From assembly GCF_001648775.1 (NCBI RefSeq), contig NZ_LVEJ01000001.1, positions 496,001 to 560,000 of the forward strand: a DNA stretch of 64,000 bases, given 5' to 3'. The notes beneath the pieces were generated by a model, which saw nothing but the letters and a program-made list of their open reading frames with translations, had not been told where the DNA came from and made no database searches. This DNA is from Pseudomonas fluorescens. Lineage in GTDB: Bacteria; Pseudomonadota; Gammaproteobacteria; Pseudomonadales; Pseudomonadaceae. A program made the translations under genes and the position numbers. The stretch's first letter is position 1. The number at the start of each line of letters is the position of its first letter. This document shows, piece by piece, positions 36,674-45,971 of the stretch.

Positions 36674-37318
36674 ATGCAACTCAAGAATCCCATCCTCGGC
36701 CTGTGCCAACAGTCCACGTTCATGCTCAGTGCCGCCAAAGTCGATCAATGCCCTGACGACGAAGGCTTTGAAGTAGCGTTTGCCGGCCGTTCCAACGCCG
36801 GCAAATCCAGCGCGCTGAACACCCTGACTCACGCCAGCCTGGCGCGCACCTCGAAAACCCCGGGTCGCACACAGCTGTTGAACTTCTTCAAGCTAGACGA
36901 AGATCGGCGTCTGGTCGACCTGCCGGGCTACGGTTACGCAAAAGTACCGATCCCGCTGAAGATGCACTGGCAGCGTCACCTTGAGGCTTACCTCGGTGGC
37001 CGCGAGAGTTTGAAGGGTTTGATTCTGATGATGGACATCCGTCATCCAATGACCGACTTCGACCTGCTGATGCTCGACTGGGCCGTTGCCGCCGGCATGC
37101 CGATGCACATCCTGCTGACCAAGGCCGACAAACTCACCTACGGCGCCGCCAAGAACACCCTGCTCAAAGTGCAGTCGGAAATCCGCAAGGGCTGGGGCGA
37201 TCTGGTCACCATCCAGCTGTTCTCCGCGCCAAAACGCATGGGCCTGGAAGAGGCCTACACTGTATTGGCAGGCTGGATGGAACTCGCAGACAAAGGCGCC
37301 GAGGCGGTAGCCGAGTAA
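36674..37318 (+). CDS. engB: Ribosome-biogenesis GTPase EngB (YihA/YsxC)
   Basis: A 214-residue essential GTPase needed for large-subunit assembly. G1 GRSNAGKSS (38-46), G2 Thr in TPGRTQ (62-67), G3 DLPGYG (82-87) and G4 TKAD (149-152) are all intact. The ATG at 36674 is chosen for the conserved MQLKNPILG start; in-frame codons up to 36548 would overlap the divergent promoter region. It is divergent from the cytochrome c5 gene and convergent with an sRNA and polA, as in other gamma-proteobacteria. Confidence 0.95.
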   Translation: MQLKNPILGLCQQSTFMLSAAKVDQCPDDEGFEVAFAGRSNAGKSSALNTLTHASLARTSKTPGRTQLLNFFKLDEDRRLVDLPGYGYAKVPIPLKMHWQRHLEAYLGGRESLKGLILMMDIRHPMTDFDLLMLDWAVAAGMPMHILLTKADKLTYGAAKNTLLKVQSEIRKGWGDLVTIQLFSAPKRMGLEEAYTVLAGWMELADKGAEAVAE

Positions 37319-37368
37319 GTCGGGATTGGGAAAAATTGGTTGTAGTGTGGTCAGGCAAGGCAAAGGTG

Positions 37369-37406
37369 ATGCTCAAAAGCGGAGTTTAGGGGACCTAAAT
37401 GAGCAT
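37369..37406. repeat. Nested hairpin downstream of engB
   Basis: Outer arms ATGCTCA (37369-37375) and TGAGCAT (37400-37406) enclose inner arms TTTAGG and CCTAAA (37385-37399) with a GGA loop. An alternative pairing CTCAAAA (37372-37378) with TTTTGAG (37406-37412) is possible. It may be the engB terminator or a copy of an intergenic repeat; I cannot decide without a genome search. Confidence 0.5.
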
Positions 37407-37459
37407 TTTGAGTAGCGCCTTTAACGCAGCATGGCCGCGCTACAGCCGATTTTTGGGCA

Positions 37460-37589
37460 AAAAAAGCCCCGGATTTCATTGGGGAGGGAGAAATTCCGGG
37501 GTTTAAGTTCCGAACCGCTAGGGCGGGGTTCAGATATCTGCCAACACTTAACACAACATAGGAGCATCGAAGGGCTTCACCAGCCATTC
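37460..37589 (-). ncRNA. ersA: ErsA-like (Spot 42-position) small RNA
   Basis: The predicted transcript is about 130 bases and ends in a strong terminator: CCCCGGA...TCCGGGG with one bulge, followed by seven T residues on the minus strand. The terminator loop exposes CTCCCTCCCC, an anti-Shine-Dalgarno-like seed. It lies between engB and polA, the position of Spot 42 in E. coli and of ErsA in P. aeruginosa (about 132 bases). An AlgU-type promoter at the right distance agrees with the known control of ErsA. Targets such as algC are from the literature, not shown here. Confidence 0.8.
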
Positions 37590-37595
37590 AGTAAC

Positions 37596-37623
37596 TCTGA
37601 GTAGTGTCCTTCCAGATTAGTTC
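37596..37623 (-). promoter_or_regulatory. AlgU (sigma-22) promoter of the ErsA-like RNA
   Basis: On the minus strand GAACTA-N17-TCAGA is close to the AlgU consensus GAACTT-N16/17-TCtgA. The start of transcription would fall near 37589, giving a 130-base RNA that ends at the T-run. Confidence 0.65.
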
Positions 37624-37630
37624 AGAATTT

Positions 37631-37670
37631 TTTCAAAAAGCTTTGGAATAATCCCAAGTGCTTTTTGAAA
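37631..37670. repeat. Long hairpin between ersA and polA
   Basis: TTTCAAAAAGC (37631-37641) and GCTTTTTGAAA (37660-37670) are perfect inverted copies, extended inwards by TTGG and CCAA. It sits 7 bases upstream of the ersA -35 element, so it could be a protein-binding dyad or part of polA transcript termination. Confidence 0.55.
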
Positions 37671-37689
37671 TAAGCAGGTTTTACCGGCA

Positions 37690-37714
37690 TTGCCGCGACA
37701 TCGAGTCGCGGCAA
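37690..37714 (-). terminator. Stem after polA
   Basis: TTGCCGCGAC (37690-37699) and GTCGCGGCAA (37705-37714) pair perfectly around ATCGA, 16 bases past the polA stop codon. No T-run follows on the minus strand. Confidence 0.55.
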
Positions 37715-37730
37715 ACTGTGATCAAAAGGC

Positions 37731-40535
37731 TCAGTGAGCCTCATCCCAATTGTTGCCCACACCCACTTCGACCAGCAGCGGCACATCCAGTTTCGCCGCT
37801 TCGCTCATGTGCAGGCGAATCTCGGCGCTGACCCGCTCGACCAGATCCTCGCGAACCTCCAGCACCAGTTCATCGTGTACCTGCAGGATGACGCGAGCGT
37901 CCAGCCCGGACGTCGCCAGCCAGTTATCCACCGCCACCATGGCTTTCTTGATGATGTCGGCAGCGGTGCCCTGCATCGGCGCGTTGATCGCCGTGCGCTC
38001 GGCGGCGGCGCGTTCCTGCGGCTTGTTCGAGTTGATCTCCGGCAGGTACAGGCGACGACCGAAGAAGGTTTCGACATAACCCTGATCCGCCGCCTGTGCG
38101 CGGGTGCGATCCATGTATTCGCGAACGCCTGGATAGCGGGCGAAGTAGGTGTCGATGTAAGCCTTGGCCGTCTTGGTGTCGACGCCGATGTCCTTGCCGA
38201 GCTTCTGCGCGCCCATGCCGTAGATCAGGCCGAAGTTGATCGCCTTGGCGCCACGGCGCTGATCGGAGGTCACTTCGTTGAGTTCGACCTTGAATACTTC
38301 GGCAGCGGTGGCGGTGTGCACGTCCAGATTGTTGCGGAAGGCGTTCATCAGGCCTTCGTCCTTGGACAGGTGCGCCATGATCCGCAGTTCGATCTGCGAA
38401 TAGTCCGCCGCCAGCAGTTTGTAGCCTTTCGGCGCGACGAACGCTTGGCGGATACGGCGGCCTTCAGCGGTACGCACCGGGATGTTCTGCAGGTTCGGAT
38501 CACTGGAGGACAAGCGACCGGTCGACGCAACCGCCTGATGATACGAAGTGTGGATGCGCCCCGTGCGCGGGTTGATCTGCTCCGGCAGGCGATCGGTGTA
38601 AGTGCTTTTCAGCTTGCTCATCGAGCGGTGCTCCATCAGCACCTTCGGCAAACGGTGATCGTCTTCAGCGAGTTTCGCCAACACTTCTTCAGCGGTCGAC
38701 GGCTGACCCTTGGCGGTCTTCTTCAGCACTGGCAGGCCGAGTTTCTCGTAGAGAATCACGCCCAGTTGTTTCGGCGAGCCAAGGTTGAATTCTTCCCCGG
38801 CGATTTCGAACGCTTCGCGCTCCAGCGCCACCATCTTGTTGCCCAGCTCGATGCTCTGGATGCCGAGCAGCTCCGCATCAACGAACGCGCCTTGACGCTC
38901 GATGCGCGCCAGCACCGGCACCAGCGGAATTTCGATGTCGGTCAGCACGCTGGCCAGGCTCGGGATGGCGCTGAGTTTTTCGAAAAGCGTCTGGTGCAAG
39001 CGCAGGGTGATGTCGGCGTCTTCGGCAGCGTACGGCCCGGCCTGTTCCAGGGCGATCTGGTCGAAGGTCAGCTGCTTGGCGCCTTTGCCGGCGATGTCCT
39101 GGAAGCTCACGGTCGTGTGATCCAGATACTTCTGCGCGAGGCTGTCCATGTCGTGGCGGGTCGCGGTGGAGTTGAGCACGTAGGACTCAAGCATCGTGTC
39201 GAAGGCAATGCCGCGCACGGTGATGCCGTTGTTCTGGTCGCCACCGATGGCGCAGTTGGCCAGGATGTTCATGTCGAACTTGGCGTGTTGGCCGACCTTG
39301 AGCTTGCTCGGGTCTTCCAGAATCGGCTTGAGGGCGCGCAGCACGGTGTCGCGATCCAACTGGTCCGGCACGCCGATGTAGGAGTGGGTCAGCGGAATGT
39401 ACGCGGCCTCGTTGGCCTGCACGGCGAACGACAGGCCGACCAGTTGCGCCTGCTGCGCGTCGATGCCGGTGGTTTCGGTGTCGAAGGCGAACAGCTTGGC
39501 GTTGTTCAACTTTTCCAGCCAGACATCAAAACGCGCCTGATCGAGGATCGTCTCGTAAGCAGCTTCGGTCGGAGCAGCGGGCGTTTCGATATCTGGCGCG
39601 CTGAACAGATCGCCGGCCGGCGCAGGCTCAGCGGCCGCGCTCAGTTCGAGACGCTTGGCGTCGCGATCCAGATCATTGATCCAGCTTTTGAATTCCAGCA
39701 GCGAGTACAGCTCGTAAAGCTTGGCCGGGTCTTCCGCGCCCATTTGCAGATCGTCGAGTTCGACATCCAGCGGCACGTCGACCTTGATGGTCGCCAGTTG
39801 ATAGGAGAGGAACGCCATCTCCTTGTGCTCTTCGAGCTTGGCCGGCAGGGTTTTTGCGCCGCGAATCGGCAGGGTCGGGACGATGTCGAGATTGGCGTAC
39901 AGCTCGGTGAGGCCACCGTTGACCCCGACCAACAGGCCGGAGGCAGTTTTCGGGCCGATGCCCGGAACGCCCGGAATGTTGTCGGACGAATCGCCCATCA
40001 GCGCCAGATAATCGATGATCTGCTCCGGTGCGACGCCGAATTTCTCCTTCACGCCTTCGACGTCCATCGAACTACCGGACATGGTGTTGACCAAGGTAAT
40101 GTGGCCGTCGACCAGTTGCGCCATGTCCTTGTCGCCGGTGGAGATCACCACCGGGCGATCCGCCGCCGCGCTGCTGCGGGCGAGGGTGCCGATGACGTCG
40201 TCGGCCTCGACGCCTTCCACGCACAGCAGCGGGAAACCGAGGGCGATCACGCTCTGGTGCAGCGGCTCGATCTGCACGCGCATGTCGTCGGGCATGCTTG
40301 GACGGTTGGCCTTGTATTCGGCGTACATTTCATCTCGAAATGTCCCGCCCTTGGCGTCGAACACCACGGCGAACGGGCTGTCCGGGTACTGCTTGCGCAG
40401 ACTCTTGAGCATGTTCAGCACGCCTTTGACCGCACCGGTCGGCAGGCCTTTGGAGGTGGTCAGTGGTGGCAGTGCGTGAAAGGCGCGGTACAGGTAAGAC
40501 GAACCGTCCACCAGGACGAGGGGGGCTTGGCTCAT
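37731..40535 (-). CDS. polA: DNA polymerase I
   Basis: A 934-residue enzyme with three activities: N-terminal 5' nuclease (about 1-290; [13 protein letters not shown]), 3'-5' exonuclease (about 315-520; FDTETTG keeps the metal-binding Asp and Glu) and polymerase (about 560-934; DYSQIELR and [10 protein letters not shown]). It fills gaps in DNA repair and removes Okazaki primers. The ATG at 40535 ([20 protein letters not shown]) is chosen over a TTG 12 bases upstream, which lies directly against its AAGG. A 945-codon antisense frame opposite it is a shadow. Confidence 0.97.
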   Translation of the reverse strand: MSQAPLVLVDGSSYLYRAFHALPPLTTSKGLPTGAVKGVLNMLKSLRKQYPDSPFAVVFDAKGGTFRDEMYAEYKANRPSMPDDMRVQIEPLHQSVIALGFPLLCVEGVEADDVIGTLARSSAAADRPVVISTGDKDMAQLVDGHITLVNTMSGSSMDVEGVKEKFGVAPEQIIDYLALMGDSSDNIPGVPGIGPKTASGLLVGVNGGLTELYANLDIVPTLPIRGAKTLPAKLEEHKEMAFLSYQLATIKVDVPLDVELDDLQMGAEDPAKLYELYSLLEFKSWINDLDRDAKRLELSAAAEPAPAGDLFSAPDIETPAAPTEAAYETILDQARFDVWLEKLNNAKLFAFDTETTGIDAQQAQLVGLSFAVQANEAAYIPLTHSYIGVPDQLDRDTVLRALKPILEDPSKLKVGQHAKFDMNILANCAIGGDQNNGITVRGIAFDTMLESYVLNSTATRHDMDSLAQKYLDHTTVSFQDIAGKGAKQLTFDQIALEQAGPYAAEDADITLRLHQTLFEKLSAIPSLASVLTDIEIPLVPVLARIERQGAFVDAELLGIQSIELGNKMVALEREAFEIAGEEFNLGSPKQLGVILYEKLGLPVLKKTAKGQPSTAEEVLAKLAEDDHRLPKVLMEHRSMSKLKSTYTDRLPEQINPRTGRIHTSYHQAVASTGRLSSSDPNLQNIPVRTAEGRRIRQAFVAPKGYKLLAADYSQIELRIMAHLSKDEGLMNAFRNNLDVHTATAAEVFKVELNEVTSDQRRGAKAINFGLIYGMGAQKLGKDIGVDTKTAKAYIDTYFARYPGVREYMDRTRAQAADQGYVETFFGRRLYLPEINSNKPQERAAAERTAINAPMQGTAADIIKKAMVAVDNWLATSGLDARVILQVHDELVLEVREDLVERVSAEIRLHMSEAAKLDVPLLVEVGVGNNWDEAH

Positions 40536-40609
40536 GAGCAGGATCAACCTTTTCGGCGGGTCCGGCGCTAGAATAGCGGGACCGTTGACGACAAAGGGAC
40601 AAGGTTATC

Positions 40610-40906
40610 ATGCGTACGTTAAATCGCTTGCTGCTGGTCGGTCTGATTGCTGCCTCACCGTTGGCCGCGATGGCGGCGGATGATGCGCCCGCCTCGGAGC
40701 CGGAAGTTACCATCAACACGCACACGGAAGGCGACAAGGTCATCCAGGAATACAGTCGCAGTGGCTTCGTCTACGCGATCAAGGTCACGCCGAAGGGTGG
40801 CAAACCGTATTTCCTGGTGCGCGCCGATGGTACGGACGCGAACTACATTCGCTCCGACCAGCCGGATATGCTGATTCCGTCGTGGGAAATCTTTACCTGG
40901 AAGTAA
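40610..40906 (+). CDS. DUF2782 periplasmic protein
   Basis: A 98-residue exported protein with a signal peptide ending near residue 23 (AAMAA) and a short beta-rich domain with the conserved EYSRSGFVYAIKVTPKGGKPYFL stretch (about 47-69). DUF2782 proteins are found beside polA and thrB in pseudomonads; their function is unknown. It is divergent from polA and 61 bases upstream of thrB, separated by a GC-rich hairpin (40925-40946). Confidence 0.88.
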   Translation: MRTLNRLLLVGLIAASPLAAMAADDAPASEPEVTINTHTEGDKVIQEYSRSGFVYAIKVTPKGGKPYFLVRADGTDANYIRSDQPDMLIPSWEIFTWK

Positions 40907-40924
40907 GATTCCCGACTTTTAATC

Positions 40925-40946
40925 GGCGTCGCCTGAGCGCGACGCC
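40925..40946 (+). terminator. Hairpin between the DUF2782 gene and thrB
   Basis: GGCGTCGC (40925-40932) and GCGACGCC (40939-40946) pair perfectly around CTGAGC. No T-run follows, so it may protect or process the mRNA or partly terminate, not fully separate the two genes. Confidence 0.45.
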
Positions 40947-40967
40947 TGAACTGAGCAGTTTTTAACC

Positions 40968-41921
40968 ATGTCTGTGTTCACTCCCCTGGCTCGGCCCGAG
41001 CTGGAAACCTTTCTCGCCCCTTACGGGCTTGGCCGTCTGCTTGATTTCCAGGGGATCGCCGCCGGCAGCGAAAACACCAATTTCTTTATCAGCCTGGAGC
41101 AGGGCGAATTCGTCCTGACCCTGGTCGAACGCGGCCCGGTGCAGGAGATGCCGTTCTTCATCGACCTGCTCGACGTGCTCCACGAAGCCGATCTGCCGGT
41201 GCCTTACGCACTGCGCACCACCGACGGCGTGGCGTTGCGTGAGCTGAAAGGCAAACCGGCACTGCTGCAACCGCGCCTGTCCGGCAAGCACATCAAAGTC
41301 GCCAATGCTCAGCATTGCGTGCAGGTCGGCGAATTGCAGGCGCATCTGCACCTGGCGACCCAGGGCGAGCGCATGATCAAGCGCAAGACTGATCGTGGTC
41401 TGGACTGGATGCTCGAGGAGGGCACGGAGTTGCTCTCGCACCTGAGCGATGAGCCGCGTGCTTTGCTGCAAAAGGCCCTGGATGAAATCACCGAGCGCAA
41501 AGACAAGATTCTCGCGCTGCCTCGGGCGAACATTCATGCCGACTTGTTCCGTGATAACGCGATGTTCGAAGGCACGCACCTGACCGGGCTGATCGACTTC
41601 TACAACGCCTGTTCGGGGCCGATGCTCTATGACGTGGCGATTGCCTTGAATGACTGGTGTTCGGACGAGGACGGTTTGATCGATGGACCGCGAGCCCGCG
41701 CGTTTCTCGGCGCCTATGCAGCGTTGCGCCCGTTCACGGCGGCGGAGGCCGAGTTGTGGCCGACCATGCTGCGTGTGGCGTGTGTGCGGTTCTGGTTGTC
41801 GCGGTTGATCGCGGCGGAGCAGTTTGCCGGGCAGGATGTGTTGATTCACGATCCGCGAGAGTTTGAACAGCGGTTGGCGCAGCGGCAGCAGGTGCACACA
41901 CCGCTACCGTTTGCCCTCTGA
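40968..41921 (+). CDS. thrB: Homoserine kinase (APH-fold type)
   Basis: ThrB phosphorylates homoserine in threonine synthesis. This 317-residue protein is the aminoglycoside-phosphotransferase-like type (ThrB2), unrelated to the GHMP-fold ThrB of E. coli. It has the N-lobe GSENTNFFISLEQGEFVLTL, the catalytic loop with HADLFRDN (about 189-196) and the metal-binding LIDFYNACSG (about 205-214). It follows the DUF2782 gene and ends at a REP doublet facing znuA. Confidence 0.92.
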   Translation: MSVFTPLARPELETFLAPYGLGRLLDFQGIAAGSENTNFFISLEQGEFVLTLVERGPVQEMPFFIDLLDVLHEADLPVPYALRTTDGVALRELKGKPALLQPRLSGKHIKVANAQHCVQVGELQAHLHLATQGERMIKRKTDRGLDWMLEEGTELLSHLSDEPRALLQKALDEITERKDKILALPRANIHADLFRDNAMFEGTHLTGLIDFYNACSGPMLYDVAIALNDWCSDEDGLIDGPRARAFLGAYAALRPFTAAEAELWPTMLRVACVRFWLSRLIAAEQFAGQDVLIHDPREFEQRLAQRQQVHTPLPFAL

Positions 41922-41948
41922 GTTAATTCTGGAAGCCAACACGAACCT

Positions 41949-42036
41949 GTGGGAGCGAGCTTGCTCGCGAAGGTGGCGGTACATTCAGCATTTGTTTAGC
42001 TGACCCACCGCTTTCGCGAGCAAGCTCGCTCCCACA
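41949..42036. repeat. REP doublet (REPIN) between thrB and znuA
   Basis: Inverted REP copies at 41949-41972 and 42013-42036 with a 40-base spacer, filling the space between convergent genes. Confidence 0.92.
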
Positions 42037-42048
42037 GGGTTTGAGTTG

Positions 42049-42978
42049 TTACAACGATTCCAGGCACCCGACCAGATCGTTACCCAACTTTTCCAGCACC
42101 TGCTCATAGCCCTGAGCCGTCGCCGGGGTGTACCCGCCCAACGCATCCAGTTCAGCCAGTTTCACCGGCAGGCCAGCGACCAAGGTTTCGGCCAAGCGCG
42201 GACGCAACGGCGGCTCGCTGAACACACAAGTCTTGCCCACTTCCTGCAAACGCTTGCGCATTGCTGCGACATGTTGCGCGCCCGGCTGCACTTCAGCGGC
42301 CACGCTGAACACTCCGGTGTGCTTCAGGCCGTAAGCCTCTTCAAAGTAATCAAACGCCTCGTGAAAGACGAAGTACGGCTTGCCTTCAACACTGGCCAAA
42401 CGCTGCTTCAAGCGCAGATCCAGTGCATCCAGACGCTGATCAAACGCCTTGGCGTTGCTCTGATAACGCTCGGCGTTGGCAGGATCAGCGGCGCTGAGGT
42501 CTGCGGCCATTTTGTCGGCGATTACCCGCGCATTGACCGGCGATAACCACAAATGCGCATCCAGCGTGCCCGGGCGGTGATCGTGATCATGCTCGTCGGC
42601 GTCTTCGGCGTGGGAATGGCTGTCTTCAGCGAAACGCCGCAGCTTCATCCCCGGCAGATCCTGCACGGCGACGCTCGGCAGCGTACGACCGTTCAGCACA
42701 CGCGGCAGGAAACCTTCCATGTCCGGACCGATCCAGTAGAGCAGATCCACCGACTGCACCTTCCGTACGTCGGATGGCCGCAGGGCGTAATTATGCGGCG
42801 AGGCACCCGGCGGCAGCAGCACTTCAGGAATCGCCACGCCGTCCTGCACGGCCGCTGCAATCAGCTGCAACGGTTTGATGCTGGTGAGGACTTTGACCTC
42901 GGCCTGAGCCGAACCGATCAGCAGAAAACTGGCGACAAAAGCCACAAAAACAGAAAAAAGTCGGGACACGATGACCAC
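42049..42978 (-). CDS. znuA: Zinc ABC transporter, periplasmic binding protein
   Basis: A 309-residue cluster A-I zinc-binding protein. The signal peptide ends near residue 26 (GSAQA). Zinc ligand histidines are expected in PHNYALRPSD and in LDAHLWLSP, plus one in VFHEAFDYF. A His/Asp-rich loop (DSHSHAEDADEHDHDH, about 120-135) is typical of ZnuA and helps acquire zinc. It is divergent from zur-znuCB across a 57-base gap with a Zur-box candidate. Confidence 0.94.
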   Translation of the reverse strand: MVIVSRLFSVFVAFVASFLLIGSAQAEVKVLTSIKPLQLIAAAVQDGVAIPEVLLPPGASPHNYALRPSDVRKVQSVDLLYWIGPDMEGFLPRVLNGRTLPSVAVQDLPGMKLRRFAEDSHSHAEDADEHDHDHRPGTLDAHLWLSPVNARVIADKMAADLSAADPANAERYQSNAKAFDQRLDALDLRLKQRLASVEGKPYFVFHEAFDYFEEAYGLKHTGVFSVAAEVQPGAQHVAAMRKRLQEVGKTCVFSEPPLRPRLAETLVAGLPVKLAELDALGGYTPATAQGYEQVLEKLGNDLVGCLESL

Positions 42979-42996
42979 TCAAGGAGGCGAGAACGG

Positions 42997-43009
42997 GTAA
43001 CATAATAAC
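42997..43009. promoter_or_regulatory. Candidate Zur box between znuA and zur
   Basis: GTAACATAATAAC is a degenerate match to the Zur consensus GTTATA-N-TATAAC, placed in the middle of the 57-base divergent gap where a single operator could repress both sides. The match is imperfect, so position counts more than sequence. Confidence 0.5.
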
Positions 43010-43035
43010 GTCTCTATCAAAACTCGTCGCCGCCC

Positions 43036-43517
43036 ATGCCTATTACACCGATTGCCAGCCGTCCCCACGACCACTCTCATTGCGTGCACAGCGCTTTGTC
43101 CGAGGCCGATACCTTGTGCGCCCAGAAAGGCTTGCGCCTGACCGCGTTGCGCCGCCGGGTGCTGGAACTGGTGTGGCAGAGCCACAAGCCGCTGGGCGCC
43201 TACGACATTCTCGCCGTGCTGAGCGAGCAGGACGGCCGCCGCGCCGCGCCGCCGACCGTTTATCGCGCACTGGATTTCCTGTTGGAAAACGGCCTGGTGC
43301 ACCGCATCTCCTCGCTCAACGCCTTCGTCGGCTGCGTACACCCGGAGCACGCGCATCAGGGCCAGTTCCTGATTTGCCGCGATTGCCACGCCGCCATTGA
43401 ACTTGAGCAAAAAGTGATCAGCGACGCGATCATCAACAGCGCCAAGGACGTCGGTTTCATTGTCGAAGCGCAGACCGTCGAAGTCGTCGGCCTGTGCTCC
43501 GGTTGCCAGGGGGCTTG

Positions 43518-43518
<1 letters not shown>
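43036..43518 (+). CDS. zur: Fur-family zinc uptake regulator
   Basis: A 160-residue Fur-family repressor that uses zinc as corepressor. The winged helix is about residues 30-105 ([28 protein letters not shown]). The structural zinc cysteines are present as two CxxC pairs, ICRDCH (about 114-119) and LCSGCQG (at the end). Its stop codon overlaps the znuC start by one base, so Zur, ZnuC and ZnuB are made from one message, a feedback arrangement. It is also known as np20 in P. aeruginosa. Confidence 0.93.
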
Positions 43519-44295
<777 letters not shown>

Positions 44296-44303
<8 letters not shown>

Positions 44304-45084
44304 TTTTCTGTTGTATGCCCTGCTTGCAGGTCTGGCGCTGGCGCTGGTGGCCGGGCCGCTCGGTTCGTTTGTCGTCTGGCGGCGCATGGCCTATTTCGGC
44401 GACACCCTGTCCCACGCCGCGCTGCTGGGTGTGGCGCTGGGCTTTTTGCTGGATGTCAGCCCGACCGTTGCGGTCACCGTTGGCTGCCTGCTGTTGGCGG
44501 TTTTGCTGGTGACCCTGCAACAGCGTCAACCGCTGGCGTCTGACACGCTTTTGGGAATTCTCGCACCGAGCACGCTCTCTCTCGGCCTGGTGGTACTAAG
44601 CTTCATGCATGAAGTGCGGATCGACCTGATGGCCTACCTGTTCGGCGACCTGCTGGCGATCAGCCCGACCGATCTGGCGTGGATCCTCGGTGGCAGCGCG
44701 GCGGTGCTGGTGTTGCTGGTGACGCTGTGGCGGCCATTGCTGGCGATTACCGTGCACGAAGAGCTGGCCAAGGTTGAGGGCCTGCCGGTGGCGGGCCTGC
44801 GCATGGCACTGATGCTGTTGATTGCGGTGGTGATCGCGGTGGCGATGAAAATCGTCGGTGTATTGCTGATTACGTCGCTGTTGATCATCCCGGCGGCTGC
44901 GGCACAGCGTCACGCCCGCTCGCCGGAGCAGATGGCCGTGGGCGCGAGCCTGCTGGGCATGCTCGCCGTGTGTGGCGGGCTGGCGCTTTCGTGGTTCAAG
45001 GACACCCCGGCGGGGCCGTCAATCGTTGTGACGGCGGCCGCACTGTTTCTGCTGAGTTTTGTTCTGCCCCGCCGTGGGGTGTAG
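44296..45084 (+). CDS. znuB: Zinc ABC transporter permease
   Basis: A 262-residue permease of the ABC-3 (FecCD-like ZnuB) family with about eight membrane helices. It keeps [23 protein letters not shown] (residues about 23-45), which contains the family's conserved Asp and His. It overlaps znuC by 8 bases, which indicates translational coupling. Downstream, 37 bases away, is a lipoprotein gene that may be in the same unit. Confidence 0.94.
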
Positions 45085-45121
45085 ACTTGGCCGCTTTTTG
45101 CGCAAATAGAGAGTCGCAGGA

Positions 45122-45835
45122 ATGAAGCCGTTCGCCTCCCGTTATCTGCTCCTTGTCGCATTTTCAGTGCTGCTGGGCGCCTGCCAAAGCACGCCGCCGG
45201 TGGCCGAAGCCCCCGATGCGCGGGCTACGGCCATCGCACAGCTGGAGCAAAGCCTGGCCAGCAGCGAACTGGCCACCGCCGAAGACCAATTGGCCGCTTT
45301 GCAGAAAGAAACCCCAAACGATCAATCCCTTGAGCAATACCAGCGGCAGCTTGCCGAAGCGTATTTGCGTCGCAGCCAGATCGTGCTGCAGAAAGGTGAT
45401 GTGAATGCCGCCGCCACCGCATTGAGCCGTGCCCGTGCGTTGATGCCGAAAGCGCCGGCGCTGACCGGTGGTGTTAACGGTGCAATTACCGAAGCGCGCA
45501 AGGCTGAGCTGGAAAAGGCGGAAGCAGCGCTGTTGGCAGCTGAAGCCAAGCCGAAAGCCAAGGTGATCGATCCGACTGCCGAAAGCACCACGGTTGCGTT
45601 GAACATCACTGATAGCCGCAAACTTCGCCGTCAACTGGATGCGATCGCCGCTGATGTGGTGAATTATGAGTGTGGGGTGACGATTCAGGCACCACGGACG
45701 AATGACTATCCATGGTTGGCGACGTTGCTGACCAAGCGTGTGAAGAAGTTGAATCCGGATTTTGATCTGAAGATTGTGAAGCAGACCGTACGCACCGTAC
45801 CGGCGCAGATGGTTCTGAGTCCGCGTAAACCCTAA
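45122..45835 (+). CDS. Conserved lipoprotein of unknown function
   Basis: A 237-residue lipoprotein with the lipobox LLGAC (Cys21). Residues about 35-125 are helical and TPR-like (AIAQLEQSLASSELATAEDQLAAL; LRRSQIVLQKGDVNAAATALSRARAL). A Lys/Ala-rich linker (about 125-150) leads to a C-terminal domain. A gene of this type follows znuB in P. aeruginosa as well (from memory PA5502). The position suggests an envelope role, but a link with zinc is not shown. Confidence 0.82.
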   Translation: MKPFASRYLLLVAFSVLLGACQSTPPVAEAPDARATAIAQLEQSLASSELATAEDQLAALQKETPNDQSLEQYQRQLAEAYLRRSQIVLQKGDVNAAATALSRARALMPKAPALTGGVNGAITEARKAELEKAEAALLAAEAKPKAKVIDPTAESTTVALNITDSRKLRRQLDAIAADVVNYECGVTIQAPRTNDYPWLATLLTKRVKKLNPDFDLKIVKQTVRTVPAQMVLSPRKP

Positions 45836-45857
45836 AAAGCTTCGTCGGAACGCCGCC

Positions 45858-45946
45858 CGGAGCAAGCTCGCTCCCACATTTGATCTCGGTCTGACACAAA
45901 ATCTGTGATCAACCATATCCCTTGTGGGAGCGAGCTTGCTCGCGAA
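45858..45946. repeat. REP doublet with a degenerate left copy
   Basis: The right REP (45923-45946) is complete. The left copy (45858-45878) keeps GGAGCAAGCTCGCTCCCACA, but its outer bases (TTCGCG in other copies) are replaced by CCGCCC. It separates the lipoprotein gene from the convergent katE. Confidence 0.85.
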
Positions 45947-45971
45947 AGCGTCCTTTCAACCAACGAAGATC

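Larger units (their letters stand above)
37319..37730. other. Gap between engB and polA
   Basis: This 412-base gap holds, from left to right, a nested hairpin just after engB (37369-37406), an ErsA-like small RNA on the minus strand (37460-37589) with its AlgU-type promoter (37596-37623), an 11-base-arm hairpin (37631-37670) and a stem after polA (37690-37714). No coding frame has a ribosome site. Confidence 0.8.

Noticed and set aside
37734..40571. 945-codon frame opposite polA
   Set aside because: It mirrors the codon pattern of polA; high GC at third positions leaves the antisense strand free of stops.
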